NCBI GenBank assembly: GCA_947498705.1
Contig: CANMLW010000003.1
Span: 1-64,000 of the forward strand
DNA length: 64,000 nt
Direction of reading: 5' to 3'
From: an uncultured Aquimarina sp.
Lineage (GTDB): Bacteria; Bacteroidota; Bacteroidia; Flavobacteriales; Flavobacteriaceae
The position numbers and the translations under genes are program-made. This document shows, piece by piece, positions 8,112-18,051 of this stretch. The notes under the pieces were generated by a model. That model was not told where the DNA came from. It did no database searches and worked only from the letters and a program-made list of their open reading frames with translations. Positions within the stretch are counted from its first letter, which is position 1, and every line of letters begins with the position of its first letter.

Positions 8112-11100
8112 TTATTCTGGATTTACAGGGTCAATAATCTCATCTGGTTCATTTACTTCTGTTTCACAATTCCTACTAGTACGTCCTATTTCTTCATCAA
8201 TTTTTTGAGTAATCATATCTCGAACCTGACATTTAAAATACCTTACTTCATCACATTCTAATAAAAAATTCTGACTATGGGGGCTCGTCCAGTCACCATA
8301 AGTCAAATTATCTTTAGAACTTCCAAATGCCCATCGGTATTCATAAACTCCGCTTCCATATTCTGCCCGTACTGTTATTCTTCTTTTGGCCTTAGCAGAT
8401 ATCGTTTGAGTATATAAGCGTACTTTTCTTCCTCTCGCATAAACTTCCCAAGAATCTATAATACCATTTCCGTCCTGATCCCATTTGGCAATTGCCTTAT
8501 AGTTATATTTTATCTCTTTTTGCAGTTTAAATCCTCCTACGATTCCTGGAGTATCTACTATTTCTGAATAGGTTCTCTTTAATCTACCTGCATCATCATA
8601 TTCATAGCGTATTGCCAGATTGTTGGCTCCCAAAATATGGGTCAATTCGTCCCACTCATTATATACATAACTGGTCATGGTAGCTGCTACAGGATGCATT
8701 CTAAAATCATCTGCATAGATCGTTCCATTTACTGATGTTATATAAACAATTTCATGACCCGTAGACAGTTCTTCATAGTGATTTAATTGTGTCCAGGTTC
8801 CGGCTGGGATTTGCTCACCATTAAATTTCTTTATAATTCCATTTATATATATTCTAGCGTTAACAACATCTGGTGTTCTAATCCATACCGAAATTTTATA
8901 CTGCCCTGCACGGTGACCGTTTTCTGATGCCATTTGCACTTTAAATCCTTGATCTCCTGGGTTAAGCCTTAACGTGTGTTTCCCAGTATGTCCTCCCAGA
9001 GTTCTATAATTACCTCCTTCTATTTGATCTCCTATAAAATTATCTTCTTTATATTCTGCATCAGAAAAGAATATTTCATTGTATCCTGCATTTGAGACGG
9101 CAGCTACTTTGGTATTCTTATCAGTCATTTTGGTAGCCACTTTATTTTTACCAATATTCTGTGTTTCTAATGTCATCGAATAATGGTCGTATAGATTAAC
9201 TGTTGAAGTATTAATCCATTTGGGATTGGTTTGTGTACTACCCCATACAAACCCATCTACATCTTCAGTATATCCTATATAAGTTCCATTAGTATCTATG
9301 TCCCCTTTCCAGACATAGTTTTTATGTTTACGCCAAATTTTTTGAGCATTATCCGTTGGAGTTTCTGTAGTACCATTTTGGTTTCGGTAGCTCCAATTAT
9401 TATTCCATGTCGTGATATTTGCATCAATAGTCTTCCATTCTTCTCCAATCTTTATCTGAGTAAGATTGGCCGTACTTTGTGTCAACATATTTTTATTAGT
9501 AAGGTTATCAACTTTAGATCCCATACTACTATATTTTTTATACGCCGGAATAATAATTTTCTTTAATTCATCTTTTTGAGAATTTGAAGTTATTTGTTCT
9601 AAAGGCTCTCCAGAAAGCAAATCGTAATTAACAAAGCTTGTTTCATAATTATGATTTCCTTCAATCTCGATAGTAGATTTAAGTATATTTGGGTATCTAA
9701 TTCTTTTAGTAGAACTAAAAAAATGCATATTAAGTAATAGAGAATGATCATAATCAATTTTCTTATAACTATGGTAAACCTCTTCTTCTATGCCTATATT
9801 TGCTTCTGTATTACCTATTACCTCATCAGAAGAGTAATAATCATTTATTGTTTTTTTTATTAAATGCCCTTTAGAGTTAAATATAGAAACTTGCAACAAA
9901 CGGCCGAGTTGAGATAACTTGTCTTTTATTTCAAACTCTTGTTTATCTTTTATATTAAATTGAGTATGAGAAATGGTATGTGTCTTTACTTCATATAAAT
10001 CTCCAAATTTACATGTCTCTTCGGGAGAATTTTCGCTTTTCAGGGGAAATACTTCAAATTTATACTCTAATTTACCTTTCGAGTTTCCTTCTTGAATATT
10101 AGGTTCTACTGTAACATATTCATACATCACTTGAGCAGGAGGAAGTTCAACAGAATGTGGTAATTCGTCTTCTAATTCAGATGCATATGGAAGATAACTT
10201 AACCTACCAACTCCATCACCATTTTTTCCATAAACATAATTGGTTTTAATTTCAGAAACGCCGTCTGTTAATTTTATGCTTTTCACTCTAAAATCTGCGA
10301 CATCAAAAATTTCATTTGCTGCATTAAAAGTAATACTTATAGGCCTGAAAAAGTGTTCCCAATGCTGTATTGAATATGATCTTTCTAGGCTACTATCCCC
10401 AGAATAATTACCACTTAATGAATTTTCTACTTCACTTATTTGCCAATCATAACAATCTCTAGTAACCAATACGAGATCAATATTAGAATCAAATGTTACT
10501 TCGTATGAATTATTATTCAAAACTCTTGTAACAGTACCACTACCTTCATATTTTGCATTAATCCATTTACCATTAATACAAGGGAAACTAGCTCCTTTCC
10601 ATTCTTGTTGATTATTATTAATCCAAATCTTTTCTTCTTCTTCCATACCATACCTTATATGAACTTTGTCACCAACTACAATTGGAAGAGAAACATTTTC
10701 TCCACCCGAAATAGTAACTTTTTTATTGGATATGTCATTTATACTATTAAAACTAGGAGCGGTAGCTATAAAATATTTAGCGTTTTTATTTGAGAAAACT
10801 AAATCATGATTAACCGCAGTTGTTGCTTTATGATTTTCATAATCAATATTAAGTTTAGCACCTTGAGGTGTTGTTATTTCATTTAATGACCATTGAGCAG
10901 GATTTTCTTTATGGTATCCCCATGGTCCTTTATCTTCTTTTTTATATGGAAAATGGGGATCTTTATATCCAAATGTATAAGGAGGGATTAAAGAAGTATT
11001 GTTCTTTCCATTAAAATACACTTTATCTAAGGTCAAACGTCGTCCAATTGGAGTTTCTGCGTTTGGAGTCCCCTTAACCAATGAGTTTACTGGTAAAGCA

Positions 11101-13475
11101 TACTCAAAATTAATTACTTTGATCGCCTTATTTATAATTGATGGACTTATATCAATAGGGTTAATTACATTTTCATAACTGTTGTATTTTGTTGCTTGAA
11201 GCCCTTTAGATGAATCATTATAATTTAATGTGGTATAGAGACTACTCAGGTTTTCATCTGATGAATGTTCATTTACATATCGTGCGTCTGAATTCTTTAA
11301 TAAAATAATCCTATCTAATTTTAATTGCTTCTGAGATGGTATATAAAACCTTTGCTTATAACTTTTATTAGTTTGGTTTTTATTATCTACATGACTTACA
11401 GATTTATAACTCCATGGGATTGACATAGCATCGTTTCGAGTTGATTTAACAAACAAAGCTGTATGTGTTCTAGTTTTAATACTATTTAAATAATAAATCT
11501 GTTTTCTTCCTTTAATCCATGTTTTAATATTTGGAGAACCATCTTGTTCTATAAACTCTCTGTCATATGGGCTTTTCCAAACAAAAGCATCGGACCATTG
11601 TCCATACCTAAAACTTGTCCAATAGCCTAAATCCCCATCTCCGGCAATTCCATCTCCATTATCAATATAATCTGGTCCGGTTACCGCCGTTAATAACCAG
11701 TGTGTTGCATACGGCTCTAATTGTCTTTTTTCTATATAGGCTTGATTTTCATTTGATCTACCATGAATATGTCCAAACGTTCTTGTTACAATTTCATGAT
11801 TATATACAGGTAATGAATAATGATATGTTTTACCATCTCTTGTAGTTATTTTGAAAGCTCCTATCCCTTCTCCTGGAAATCTGTTTCTAGAAAAACTATT
11901 CCCTTCTGGATTAAGGTACCCCTTACCTTTAACATTATTATAATTATTTCTTATTTCATCATTTGTAAAAAACTCAATATAGCTTGCTTTTCTTTTTCTG
12001 TTTTCATAGAGAGAATTGGTATTATAAGCATTAGCTATATATAAGTGATTTGGAACCAAAGAACCTTTATCCACATTGATGAAAGTGCTCATCTCATGAT
12101 CAAAATGAAATATCGGTTTTTGATTGAATCTAAATTTTTCTGGTATTAATGGATCTTCATGATTAACATATTTTATAGTATGCATTTTAGAGGTTTCATT
12201 ATCAGAAATACCAAACAATCCTCCTATCTCATTATATCTAGCAGAAATACTTCCAGATAATCCTTGCGCTTGAACGTTAAATTTATCGTAAGATGGAAAA
12301 ACCATTTTATTTGTAGGAAGTGTAACATCAATTTCGTGTAATACTTCTTCTTTTGTATTAAAAAGATCAACCTCAGAGATATCCATAAAAGAATTTGAAT
12401 CATTTATATTCTCATAAAAATACATCGGACCAAAAACATTATTATACTTGTTTTTCCCCAAAAAGTATCTAATTTTTTGTTTCCCAAAAGAAAAATTAAA
12501 TATCCCAACAGGCGTTGGTATAACTACAGGTATATTATAACTTGTAGTTTTTTGTATATACTCAGCGGTACTAACAGCGCTATTTGCTGCATAGTTTATT
12601 CCTACTCCTATTCCATTTATATTGATCCCGCCTCCTGATGAGGATAGGTTAAATCCTAAAGAGAAGCTATTACCTTTTTTATCCGTATTTAGAATAGAGG
12701 CTTTATATACATTATCAGTAGAACCACCAACGGAAAATCCTAAGCCATTTGTGTCTGAAAACCCATAGTTTCCTGTTATGCTTCCTGATCTTGAAATCGA
12801 TGCCCCTAAAGAAAGTCCGCTTGTAGATGAGTACCCTACACTTAAGGATGAATTTCCAGAACCTCCGGAATAATTTACACCTAAATGACCCTTTCCTACC
12901 GGTAAACCAACACCCATACTAATATGACCGCCTAATGCTCTGTTACTACCCCACGAAAAACCAACCCCTACTGACACGCCCATGGAATACCCAATCGAAA
13001 GTGAATAAATGCTTTCTTCTCCTCCTTCATCATAAAAATAGTCCGATAACAATGAGGATCTATAGTCATCTGGATATCCATTCACCGATCTGTTGATGGC
13101 TCCTGGATTTAAGGACCATCCTAATCCTACCCAGGATGCTTCCTGATCCATGGCAATACCTGCGTGATAAGATAGTGCTAATGGATATCCTCCTTCTGGA
13201 CTTGGTATATTTAACAAGGGTAATACATACGACATATCCCCAGTAACCAGATTCACCATATCGGTTGCATCTACTGGCTCAAAAGCCGCTGCTTCTGGTG
13301 CATTGGGGCCGTTATTATTAGCCCATAGCTGGTTGTATGGGATCAAGGTGTTTAGAAATGTTAGCGTAAAAAATAGGGCAATAATCCTATGTGAAGATTT
13401 TGTCTTCGACTTTCTAGGCTTCTTATTTAATACTCTCATTTTCTGAAGTACTCTTTTCATATTACTGGTGTTCAT
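8112..13475 (-). CDS. giant SpvB/RHS-type secreted protein A
   Basis: 1787 residues. A long basic N-terminus is followed by a hydrophobic segment (about 30-50, IIALFFTLTFLNTLIPY) and a probable signal cleavage near NQLWA. Residues about 65-140 carry a highly conserved module (PVDATDMVNLVTGDMSY, ALSYHAGIAMDQEASWVGLG, GWSLNPGAINRSVNGYPDD) seen at the start of SpvB/TcB-like proteins of Bacteroidetes. A Gly/Ser-rich beta-repeat region follows (about 150-320), then a long variable middle. Near residue 1600 there are YD-type repeats (YVYNEWDELTHI, YEYDDAGRLKR), and the C-terminus looks like a PKD/Ig-type domain. It lies just upstream of RHS-A. In ABC toxins the SpvB-bearing B subunit and the RHS C subunit form one cocoon, so these two may do the same; that is inference. 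Confidence 0.85.
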   Translation of the reverse strand: MNTSNMKRVLQKMRVLNKKPRKSKTKSSHRIIALFFTLTFLNTLIPYNQLWANNNGPNAPEAAAFEPVDATDMVNLVTGDMSYVLPLLNIPSPEGGYPLALSYHAGIAMDQEASWVGLGWSLNPGAINRSVNGYPDDYRSSLLSDYFYDEGGEESIYSLSIGYSMGVSVGVGFSWGSNRALGGHISMGVGLPVGKGHLGVNYSGGSGNSSLSVGYSSTSGLSLGASISRSGSITGNYGFSDTNGLGFSVGGSTDNVYKASILNTDKKGNSFSLGFNLSSSGGGININGIGVGINYAANSAVSTAEYIQKTTSYNIPVVIPTPVGIFNFSFGKQKIRYFLGKNKYNNVFGPMYFYENINDSNSFMDISEVDLFNTKEEVLHEIDVTLPTNKMVFPSYDKFNVQAQGLSGSISARYNEIGGLFGISDNETSKMHTIKYVNHEDPLIPEKFRFNQKPIFHFDHEMSTFINVDKGSLVPNHLYIANAYNTNSLYENRKRKASYIEFFTNDEIRNNYNNVKGKGYLNPEGNSFSRNRFPGEGIGAFKITTRDGKTYHYSLPVYNHEIVTRTFGHIHGRSNENQAYIEKRQLEPYATHWLLTAVTGPDYIDNGDGIAGDGDLGYWTSFRYGQWSDAFVWKSPYDREFIEQDGSPNIKTWIKGRKQIYYLNSIKTRTHTALFVKSTRNDAMSIPWSYKSVSHVDNKNQTNKSYKQRFYIPSQKQLKLDRIILLKNSDARYVNEHSSDENLSSLYTTLNYNDSSKGLQATKYNSYENVINPIDISPSIINKAIKVINFEYALPVNSLVKGTPNAETPIGRRLTLDKVYFNGKNNTSLIPPYTFGYKDPHFPYKKEDKGPWGYHKENPAQWSLNEITTPQGAKLNIDYENHKATTAVNHDLVFSNKNAKYFIATAPSFNSINDISNKKVTISGGENVSLPIVVGDKVHIRYGMEEEEKIWINNNQQEWKGASFPCINGKWINAKYEGSGTVTRVLNNNSYEVTFDSNIDLVLVTRDCYDWQISEVENSLSGNYSGDSSLERSYSIQHWEHFFRPISITFNAANEIFDVADFRVKSIKLTDGVSEIKTNYVYGKNGDGVGRLSYLPYASELEDELPHSVELPPAQVMYEYVTVEPNIQEGNSKGKLEYKFEVFPLKSENSPEETCKFGDLYEVKTHTISHTQFNIKDKQEFEIKDKLSQLGRLLQVSIFNSKGHLIKKTINDYYSSDEVIGNTEANIGIEEEVYHSYKKIDYDHSLLLNMHFFSSTKRIRYPNILKSTIEIEGNHNYETSFVNYDLLSGEPLEQITSNSQKDELKKIIIPAYKKYSSMGSKVDNLTNKNMLTQSTANLTQIKIGEEWKTIDANITTWNNNWSYRNQNGTTETPTDNAQKIWRKHKNYVWKGDIDTNGTYIGYTEDVDGFVWGSTQTNPKWINTSTVNLYDHYSMTLETQNIGKNKVATKMTDKNTKVAAVSNAGYNEIFFSDAEYKEDNFIGDQIEGGNYRTLGGHTGKHTLRLNPGDQGFKVQMASENGHRAGQYKISVWIRTPDVVNARIYINGIIKKFNGEQIPAGTWTQLNHYEELSTGHEIVYITSVNGTIYADDFRMHPVAATMTSYVYNEWDELTHILGANNLAIRYEYDDAGRLKRTYSEIVDTPGIVGGFKLQKEIKYNYKAIAKWDQDGNGIIDSWEVYARGRKVRLYTQTISAKAKRRITVRAEYGSGVYEYRWAFGSSKDNLTYGDWTSPHSQNFLLECDEVRYFKCQVRDMITQKIDEEIGRTSRNCETEVNEPDEIIDPVNPE

Positions 13476-13487
13476 AGAGGTTCATTT

Positions 13488-13563
13488 TTACACTTCGACA
13501 GCGCTTCGACTATACTTCGACAATGCCAGTTCTGAGCCTGTCGAAGGGCTCAGTATGACATTT
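13488..13563. repeat. palindromic intergenic repeat (CTTCGACA family)
   Basis: Contains CTTCGACA direct copies and the hairpin-forming pair around TGAGCCTGTCGAAGGGCTCA followed by GTATGACA. Related copies occur at 14349-14446, 15087-15121, 29786-29815, 30595-30692 and 31347-31381, so it belongs to a dispersed short repeat family concentrated in the gaps of both toxin loci. Confidence 0.75.
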
Positions 13564-13671
13564 CAGCGCGACAATGTTTATCTTTTTTATAATCCGAAAT
13601 CCAATGAGGGAAGTCAGGCATTTTTTATTCAATTTCTTAAATCTTCTATCCTCTGACTTCTGACATGGAAT

Positions 13672-14322
13672 TTATTTAAATCTTACTCTTGGTTCGTTGT
13701 TAAAAATCTTTGTGGGGATCTTAAATTTTACCTCTCCGGTATAAAACCCCAAATCTTCTATCGTTATATTGAGATATTCTTCTTTCATCGCTTCTTCTTC
13801 TCTGGGATATACGAACAACATTGTCGTCGATCCACTCATTCCGTACATTCTTGGATAGATATAATCTGCCATCTCAATCGTATCTTTTTTGGGAGTGTAC
13901 AGATGTACTTTCTGTTCCATTCCAAAAGCCAGTTCATTTACCATCGCTCCAAACTTTTGCTTATTACCTGCTACATTACTCAACAACTCATGATCATTCT
14001 TTGACATTGACAGCGTGAAATATAGATACTTATCATACTTGTTTCGCACACTATCAATCACCGCAGCTATTCTTTCTTCTGGTAATTCTTGATTTACCAT
14101 CAAATCTGTAGGCTTATAAAGAATTGAAAAATCTACCCCATTCACCGTTTTTTCATAATAATACCCATGATCTGGTTCTTTGATATACTCCATTAACTCT
14201 TTTGGTGTATCAAAGGTTTTTTGGGTACAGGAAATGGTTAAAACAGCACATATTAGTGTTATTACCCTCACCCCAACCCTCTTCCATAGGGAGAAAGGGT
14301 TTTTAATTATCCTTTTGATCAT
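13672..14322 (-). CDS. toxin-locus lipoprotein A
   Basis: 216 residues with a lipoprotein signal (lipobox TISC, Cys at about 32). The mature protein starts TQKTFDTPKELMEYIKEPD and includes VNGVDFSILYKPTDL, YLYFTLSMSKNDHELLSNV and a C-terminal GFYTGEVKFKIPT. I do not recognise the family. A clearly homologous protein (about four in five residues alike by eye) sits at the same place in locus B (29915-30568), between the Skp-like gene and the SpvB-like gene, so it is a conserved component of this system. The first 20 residues (NPFSLWKRVGVR) are encoded by a palindromic repeat (14265-14299), and the true signal peptide may begin further in. An outer-membrane anchor or assembly role is possible but unproven. 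Confidence 0.78.
   Translation of the reverse strand: MIKRIIKNPFSLWKRVGVRVITLICAVLTISCTQKTFDTPKELMEYIKEPDHGYYYEKTVNGVDFSILYKPTDLMVNQELPEERIAAVIDSVRNKYDKYLYFTLSMSKNDHELLSNVAGNKQKFGAMVNELAFGMEQKVHLYTPKKDTIEMADYIYPRMYGMSGSTTMLFVYPREEEAMKEEYLNITIEDLGFYTGEVKFKIPTKIFNNEPRVRFK
14265..14299. repeat. palindromic repeat lying inside the lipoprotein signal-peptide codons
   Basis: CCCTCACCCCAACCCTCTTC followed by CATAGGGAGAAAGGG can fold on CCCT/AGGG-type arms and encodes the NPFSLWKRVGVR segment of the lipoprotein. The equivalent place in locus B (30512-30545) has a variant with a better stem (AACCCTCTTCC / GGAAGAAAGGGTT). Such sequences are usually intergenic, and here they are in frame. Confidence 0.6.
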
Positions 14323-14348
14323 TTTTTATCGTGCTATTGTTGATGCTA

Positions 14349-14446
14349 CACTTCGACAAGCTCAGTGTGACATTCATTTAGGTTATGTTTTTAAACAACA
14401 CTTCGACAGTGCCTGTCCTGAGCCTGTCGAAGGACTCAGTGTGACA
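14349..14446. repeat. paired CTTCGACA-family palindromic repeats
   Basis: One short unit (CTTCGACAAGCTCAGTGTGA) and one long hairpin unit with arms CTTCGACAG and CTGTCGAAG, followed by GACTCAGTGTGACA. The whole stretch is nearly identical to 30595-30692 in locus B, including the unique linker between the units. Confidence 0.8.
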
Positions 14447-14527
14447 TTTTGTTATTTTCAAGTCGGAAGTCTAAAATTTCTTTTTCATTTCATTTTCTAA
14501 CTTCAAACACTCGTCTTCGGGCTTCAA

Positions 14528-15061
14528 TTACTTTCCTTCAAACTCTGCATTTAATTGTTCTAAAACCTCATCGGTTAGATCGGCAGATGCTTCACCGTAC
14601 ATAATGGTACCGCTTCCTGTAGCTCCAAAAATGACTTTATAACCTTTCTTTTTACCATACTCCTTTACAAAATCATTAATATCATTAATCACAGTCTGTG
14701 TTACTTTCTTATCCTCTTCTTGTAATTGCTTTTGCACTGCTTGTTGATAATTATTGATTTGCTGTTGCTTATTGCTTAATAACTGTTGTTTAAGCTCCAA
14801 CTCTTTTTTACTCATCCCACTTCGTTCTTTTTCATATAGCTTTAGTTCTTTTTGCCAATTCGACAACAAACTGTCTACATTGGCTTGCATGGTTTTGGCT
14901 TTTTTATCAAATTCGGCTTTTACCACTTTGGTTCTGTTATATCCTTCTAATAATTTATTGACATCTACATACACCAACTCTGTTGATGATTGTAAAAAGA
15001 AAAAAGATCCTACAGCCGCTATGAGGGCTAAAAAGGCGATGGGTAGTGCTAATTTGTTCAT
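14528..15061 (-). CDS. OmpH/Skp-family periplasmic chaperone-like protein A
   Basis: 177 residues. An N-terminal hydrophobic segment (about 4-24, IAFLALIAAVGSFFF) acts as a signal or anchor. It is followed by the typical OmpH start (ELVYVDVNKLLEGYNRTKVV), a long Lys/Glu/Gln-rich coiled coil (about 50-125) and the C-terminal hallmark GYKVIFGATGSGTIMYGEA. Skp-type proteins hold unfolded outer-membrane or secreted proteins in the periplasm. This copy differs from the locus B copy (30794-31327) at only two residues, both near the C-terminus. Placement within a toxin locus suggests a dedicated chaperone for the giant RHS proteins; that part is inference. Confidence 0.88.
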   Translation of the reverse strand: MNKLALPIAFLALIAAVGSFFFLQSSTELVYVDVNKLLEGYNRTKVVKAEFDKKAKTMQANVDSLLSNWQKELKLYEKERSGMSKKELELKQQLLSNKQQQINNYQQAVQKQLQEEDKKVTQTVINDINDFVKEYGKKKGYKVIFGATGSGTIMYGEASADLTDEVLEQLNAEFEGK

Positions 15062-15086
15062 GTTTTTATTTTAGTCTATCTCGTAC

Positions 15087-15247
15087 ACTTCGACGGCACT
15101 TCGACAGGCTCAGTGTGACATCTAGGTGTGAGATTTATTGTTTTTAAACCGGAAGTCGGGTGACCGAAGTCCAGGATTTGTTTTACTTTACTTATGTCCG
15201 AAGTCCGGTGACGGAAGTTGGAAGTTGGGTGACCAAAGTCTGAAGTC
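15087..15247. repeat. two short repeat families upstream of the Skp-like gene
   Basis: 15087-15121 is a CTTCGACA-family unit ending CAGTGTGACA. 15149-15247 has three imperfect copies of GAAGTCGGGTGACCGAAGTC (at 15151, 15199 and 15219), each with a small TCGG-gtga-CCGA hairpin. One further copy is in locus B at about 31411-31432. Confidence 0.6.
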
Positions 15248-15302
15248 AAATGTATGTTTCTTCAATCTTCTGACTTCGTACACCGGACTTCTAACCTCTG
15301 TT

Positions 15303-16505
15303 CTACTTTTTCAATAAAACTTCTAGTTTTTCTAAACGGGCTTCTAAAGCCGCATTTTTTTGTTGTTGTGCTCTGATTTGTTTTTCCTGTTGGATGGTAT
15401 ACAAGGTTAGTTCTTCAACTTTTTTGAGAAGATTCATATCCATTTCTCCCTGTTTTATTCCGTTTTTTGCAAATTCTTTTGCCGATGGGATTTCCGGAAG
15501 GTGACTGTACTTGTTGATATACTTTTCTACCTCTTTTATGGTTCTAAGGTTATATTCTTTTTTGAAAACATAATCTGGTGCTGGTACACTCAAATCTATG
15601 ATCACTTCTTCGGTATGAATTTGGCCTTTTACCGTAAGTTTAGTATCTGGGTTGCTGGTACCAATCCCTACATTGCCTTCATTATAATAGATATTGTCTG
15701 TTTTTTTATTCCAAACCGAACTTGTATTCGTTCCTCCGTTACCTGTACCACCATTTGTAGTATCTGTAGTAGTGCCTGCAATTAAATCTGCCATAGAGGG
15801 TTCATTACCATTAATCTCATCGATTCTAGGGGCATAAAAGTATTGTCTATCATTTATATTAGGATCATAATATAGATATGCTCTATTTGCCAATTGTGTT
15901 GCGCCTACCTTAAACTTAAAATCAGAAAGTGTATTTGCAACTTTTGTCCCTGTTACTCCATCATAAATACCTCCTAGTTTAACCGTCGAACTGTATGAGC
16001 TTTTATGTATATATCCTATTAGTAAGTACCACTTATCCAGAACGGGTAGGTCTCCAAACCAAAAATATGGATTCCCAATCGCTGCATCATTTAAATATAG
16101 TGTGCTGTTTGTAATATTGTCATCTCTTGATTCCAGACCAAAATAGGTAGTTCCATCATTAGAATTTGTTTTTTTTATCCAAACACTTAATCGATATGTT
16201 TTTGTATGATCTATAGAGATGTATGAACTATCATATCCCCCGTCAGACCCTCCATCTGTATTAGGCTGCCCATCAGGAATTGCTTTCCATAAAACTACCT
16301 CACTACCATGTGGCCCGACACCTAATTCTCTAACATTTTTATCTTCGGCACCTTTATTAATATATCCATTAGGAACAGTGGTACCCGTTTGCCAAACAAA
16401 TTGCTCTAATAAATTTTGTGCAAGTAAACCGCTATTACCGATTATAAATGCGAGCAAAACAAATGAATATTTCCTTGTTATTAGTTTAAAATTTGATACT
16501 ATCAT
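15303..16505 (-). CDS. fibre-like secreted protein with conserved C-terminal coiled-coil module (locus A)
   Basis: 400 residues with a signal peptide (about 15-30, ending LLAQ). Residues about 30-240 resemble a lectin/carbohydrate-binding beta-sandwich (KTYRLSVWIKKTNSNDG, WYLLIGYIHKSS) but are not firmly assigned. A Gly/Thr-rich linker follows. The C-terminal third carries a module shared with two neighbours: GNVGIGTSNPDTKLTVKG, then PDYVFKKEYNLRTIKEVEKY, HLPEIPSAKEFAKNG and KKVEELTLYTIQQEKQI, ending in a coiled coil. This module is widespread in Bacteroidetes fibre-like proteins and resembles a trimerising tail-fibre tip. It is the first gene of toxin locus A and could be a surface fibre or receptor-binding part; that is inference. 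Confidence 0.8.
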   Translation of the reverse strand: MIVSNFKLITRKYSFVLLAFIIGNSGLLAQNLLEQFVWQTGTTVPNGYINKGAEDKNVRELGVGPHGSEVVLWKAIPDGQPNTDGGSDGGYDSSYISIDHTKTYRLSVWIKKTNSNDGTTYFGLESRDDNITNSTLYLNDAAIGNPYFWFGDLPVLDKWYLLIGYIHKSSYSSTVKLGGIYDGVTGTKVANTLSDFKFKVGATQLANRAYLYYDPNINDRQYFYAPRIDEINGNEPSMADLIAGTTTDTTNGGTGNGGTNTSSVWNKKTDNIYYNEGNVGIGTSNPDTKLTVKGQIHTEEVIIDLSVPAPDYVFKKEYNLRTIKEVEKYINKYSHLPEIPSAKEFAKNGIKQGEMDMNLLKKVEELTLYTIQQEKQIRAQQQKNAALEARLEKLEVLLKK

Positions 16506-17101
16506 TGTTATGGAACTTTATTTACTATTTATTGTTACTATATTATACCTATCTTAATTTTGAAAAAGAGTGCAAATAACGACTATTACGGCAAAACCGT
16601 AGTTAAGATTCTGGAATCATTTGACTGCAATAATTCCTAAACGTTGTTCTATAAATGTTTCTTTTTCCCTTGTTGTATTTCTATACATTACCAAAAAGCA
16701 ACTTAGAAATTCTATTACGAGACAATATTAAAACATCCCAGTCTCATTTTTTGGTGCTGAGAAAAAAAGTGGATTTTTTTTTGTGTTATTCTTGAAATAA
16801 TCTTCTTAGAAATCGAAGCAAGATTGGTTAAAACTTATACACAAATAGGTTGATGCGTAGTAAAAAATACTGATGGGGATTATATGTATATTTTATATGT
16901 AACAAACAATCACCATCGATTTATCAATCATAATTGTTTTTTTATATTTTCTTAGGCTTGTTTACTTATTAAGAATGCTACCAAACCTTAGCTTATCGGG
17001 CGGGTGTGAGCTGGGTTTTATCATTAGCTGTTTAGCTATGATACCACTGAGACATCTTTGACAGTACTAGTGAGATGTTCAGAATATCCAGAACAAATAC
17101 T
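16506..17101. other. 596-bp non-coding region between fibre gene A and methyltransferase gene
   Basis: No credible gene. It holds the conserved upstream element at 16719-16750 and a hairpin at 17019-17043 (TATCAT, AGCT, GTTT, AGCT, ATGATA) just past the end of the methyltransferase gene. The 5' region of the fibre gene has GTTATTTGCAC near 16580, which aligns with ACATTTGCAC upstream of the locus B fibre gene and may be a weak promoter. Confidence 0.6.
16719..16750 (-). promoter_or_regulatory. conserved upstream element of toxin locus A
   Basis: The stretch beginning GAGACAATATTAAAACATC, then CAGT and TCATTTTT, is matched almost base for base at 33141-33172, upstream of locus B. Both lie 215-300 nt before the fibre-like gene that opens each locus. 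The surroundings are not conserved, so the block may be a regulator-binding site or the remnant of a duplicated leader. Confidence 0.5.
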
Positions 17102-18046
17102 TTATTCTTTTCTAAAAACCAATGTACCTCTCTGATACTTTATTAAATCGGCTTTTTCGACTCTTTCATTATATTTTCTTAATACATCTTTATGTATAGT
17201 ATCGATATCAAATGACCTTGAAGGCCTGTAATTCTCTCCTTTAAAGCTTACAACTTGTAATTCAAATTTATTACACAGCTCTATAAAATAAGGATAACTT
17301 ACTCTATTTGTGAACGAAATAGCATTACCCGACCAAAAAGACCAAAACTTATCTGAATATTTTAGGAAATTAAACTCTGATATTTTTTTATCCTCGAACA
17401 TACCTGGATTGGTAAAGTGGTCTATGAAGTTAATAGTATGCACAGAAATCCCTTTGTTATCCAACCACACACTAAATCGATGAAACATCTCGTTCATACT
17501 ATCCAAATCTACATGCTCTAAAACCACTTGCGAATAGATATAATCAAATGTACTACACTCTTTTGCTATAGTATCAAAGGTATATTTGGGGATATACGTT
17601 ATATTACAAACCTTAAAAACATCTTCTATTGTATTAGCATTTTGTAACACTTTAATCTTTTTATCTAAAACTGAAGCACTATACTCACTAATCTCTGTAA
17701 GTCTATTTTTTATATCAGGAATGTCAAGATGAACTATTTGTTTTTTGAAATATTTAAAACTAACATCCCTAGTGATATCAACCGTTACTATTTTTTCTAT
17801 ACCGATAAGACTTAATACAACTGGTGCCATAATAGAATATCCCGTCCCAATCTCTAAAGCTGTTTTAATGGGTTTATCTACATATTGTAATGCTTCTTCA
17901 TATTTTCTAACACCTTCATAAAACTGATAAATACACACATTTTTATGATAGTCCTTATGTAGGGTTGCGGGGATATGGTTAATTGCATCCCCCAATCTAC
18001 TTGTCGCCAATGTTTTTTGAAGCAATGCTTTAAACCTCCAATGCAT
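17102..18046 (-). CDS. class I SAM-dependent methyltransferase-like protein
   Basis: 314 residues, no signal peptide. The Rossmann SAM-binding start is visible as ALEIGTGYSIMAPVVLSL (about residues 64-81), followed by IVTVDITRD, whose acidic residue would bind the ribose. FDYIYSQVVLEHVDLDSM (about 165-185) matches the post-II region of class I methyltransferases. The substrate cannot be told; such proteins often modify glycans, lipids or secondary metabolites. It starts 5 nt after the stop codon of the upstream fibre-like gene, so the two form an operon. A cytoplasmic enzyme coupled to a secreted fibre-like protein is unusual and may reflect cargo gene insertion. Confidence 0.8.
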   Translation of the reverse strand: MHWRFKALLQKTLATSRLGDAINHIPATLHKDYHKNVCIYQFYEGVRKYEEALQYVDKPIKTALEIGTGYSIMAPVVLSLIGIEKIVTVDITRDVSFKYFKKQIVHLDIPDIKNRLTEISEYSASVLDKKIKVLQNANTIEDVFKVCNITYIPKYTFDTIAKECSTFDYIYSQVVLEHVDLDSMNEMFHRFSVWLDNKGISVHTINFIDHFTNPGMFEDKKISEFNFLKYSDKFWSFWSGNAISFTNRVSYPYFIELCNKFELQVVSFKGENYRPSRSFDIDTIHKDVLRKYNERVEKADLIKYQRGTLVFRKE

Positions 18047-18051
18047 AATGA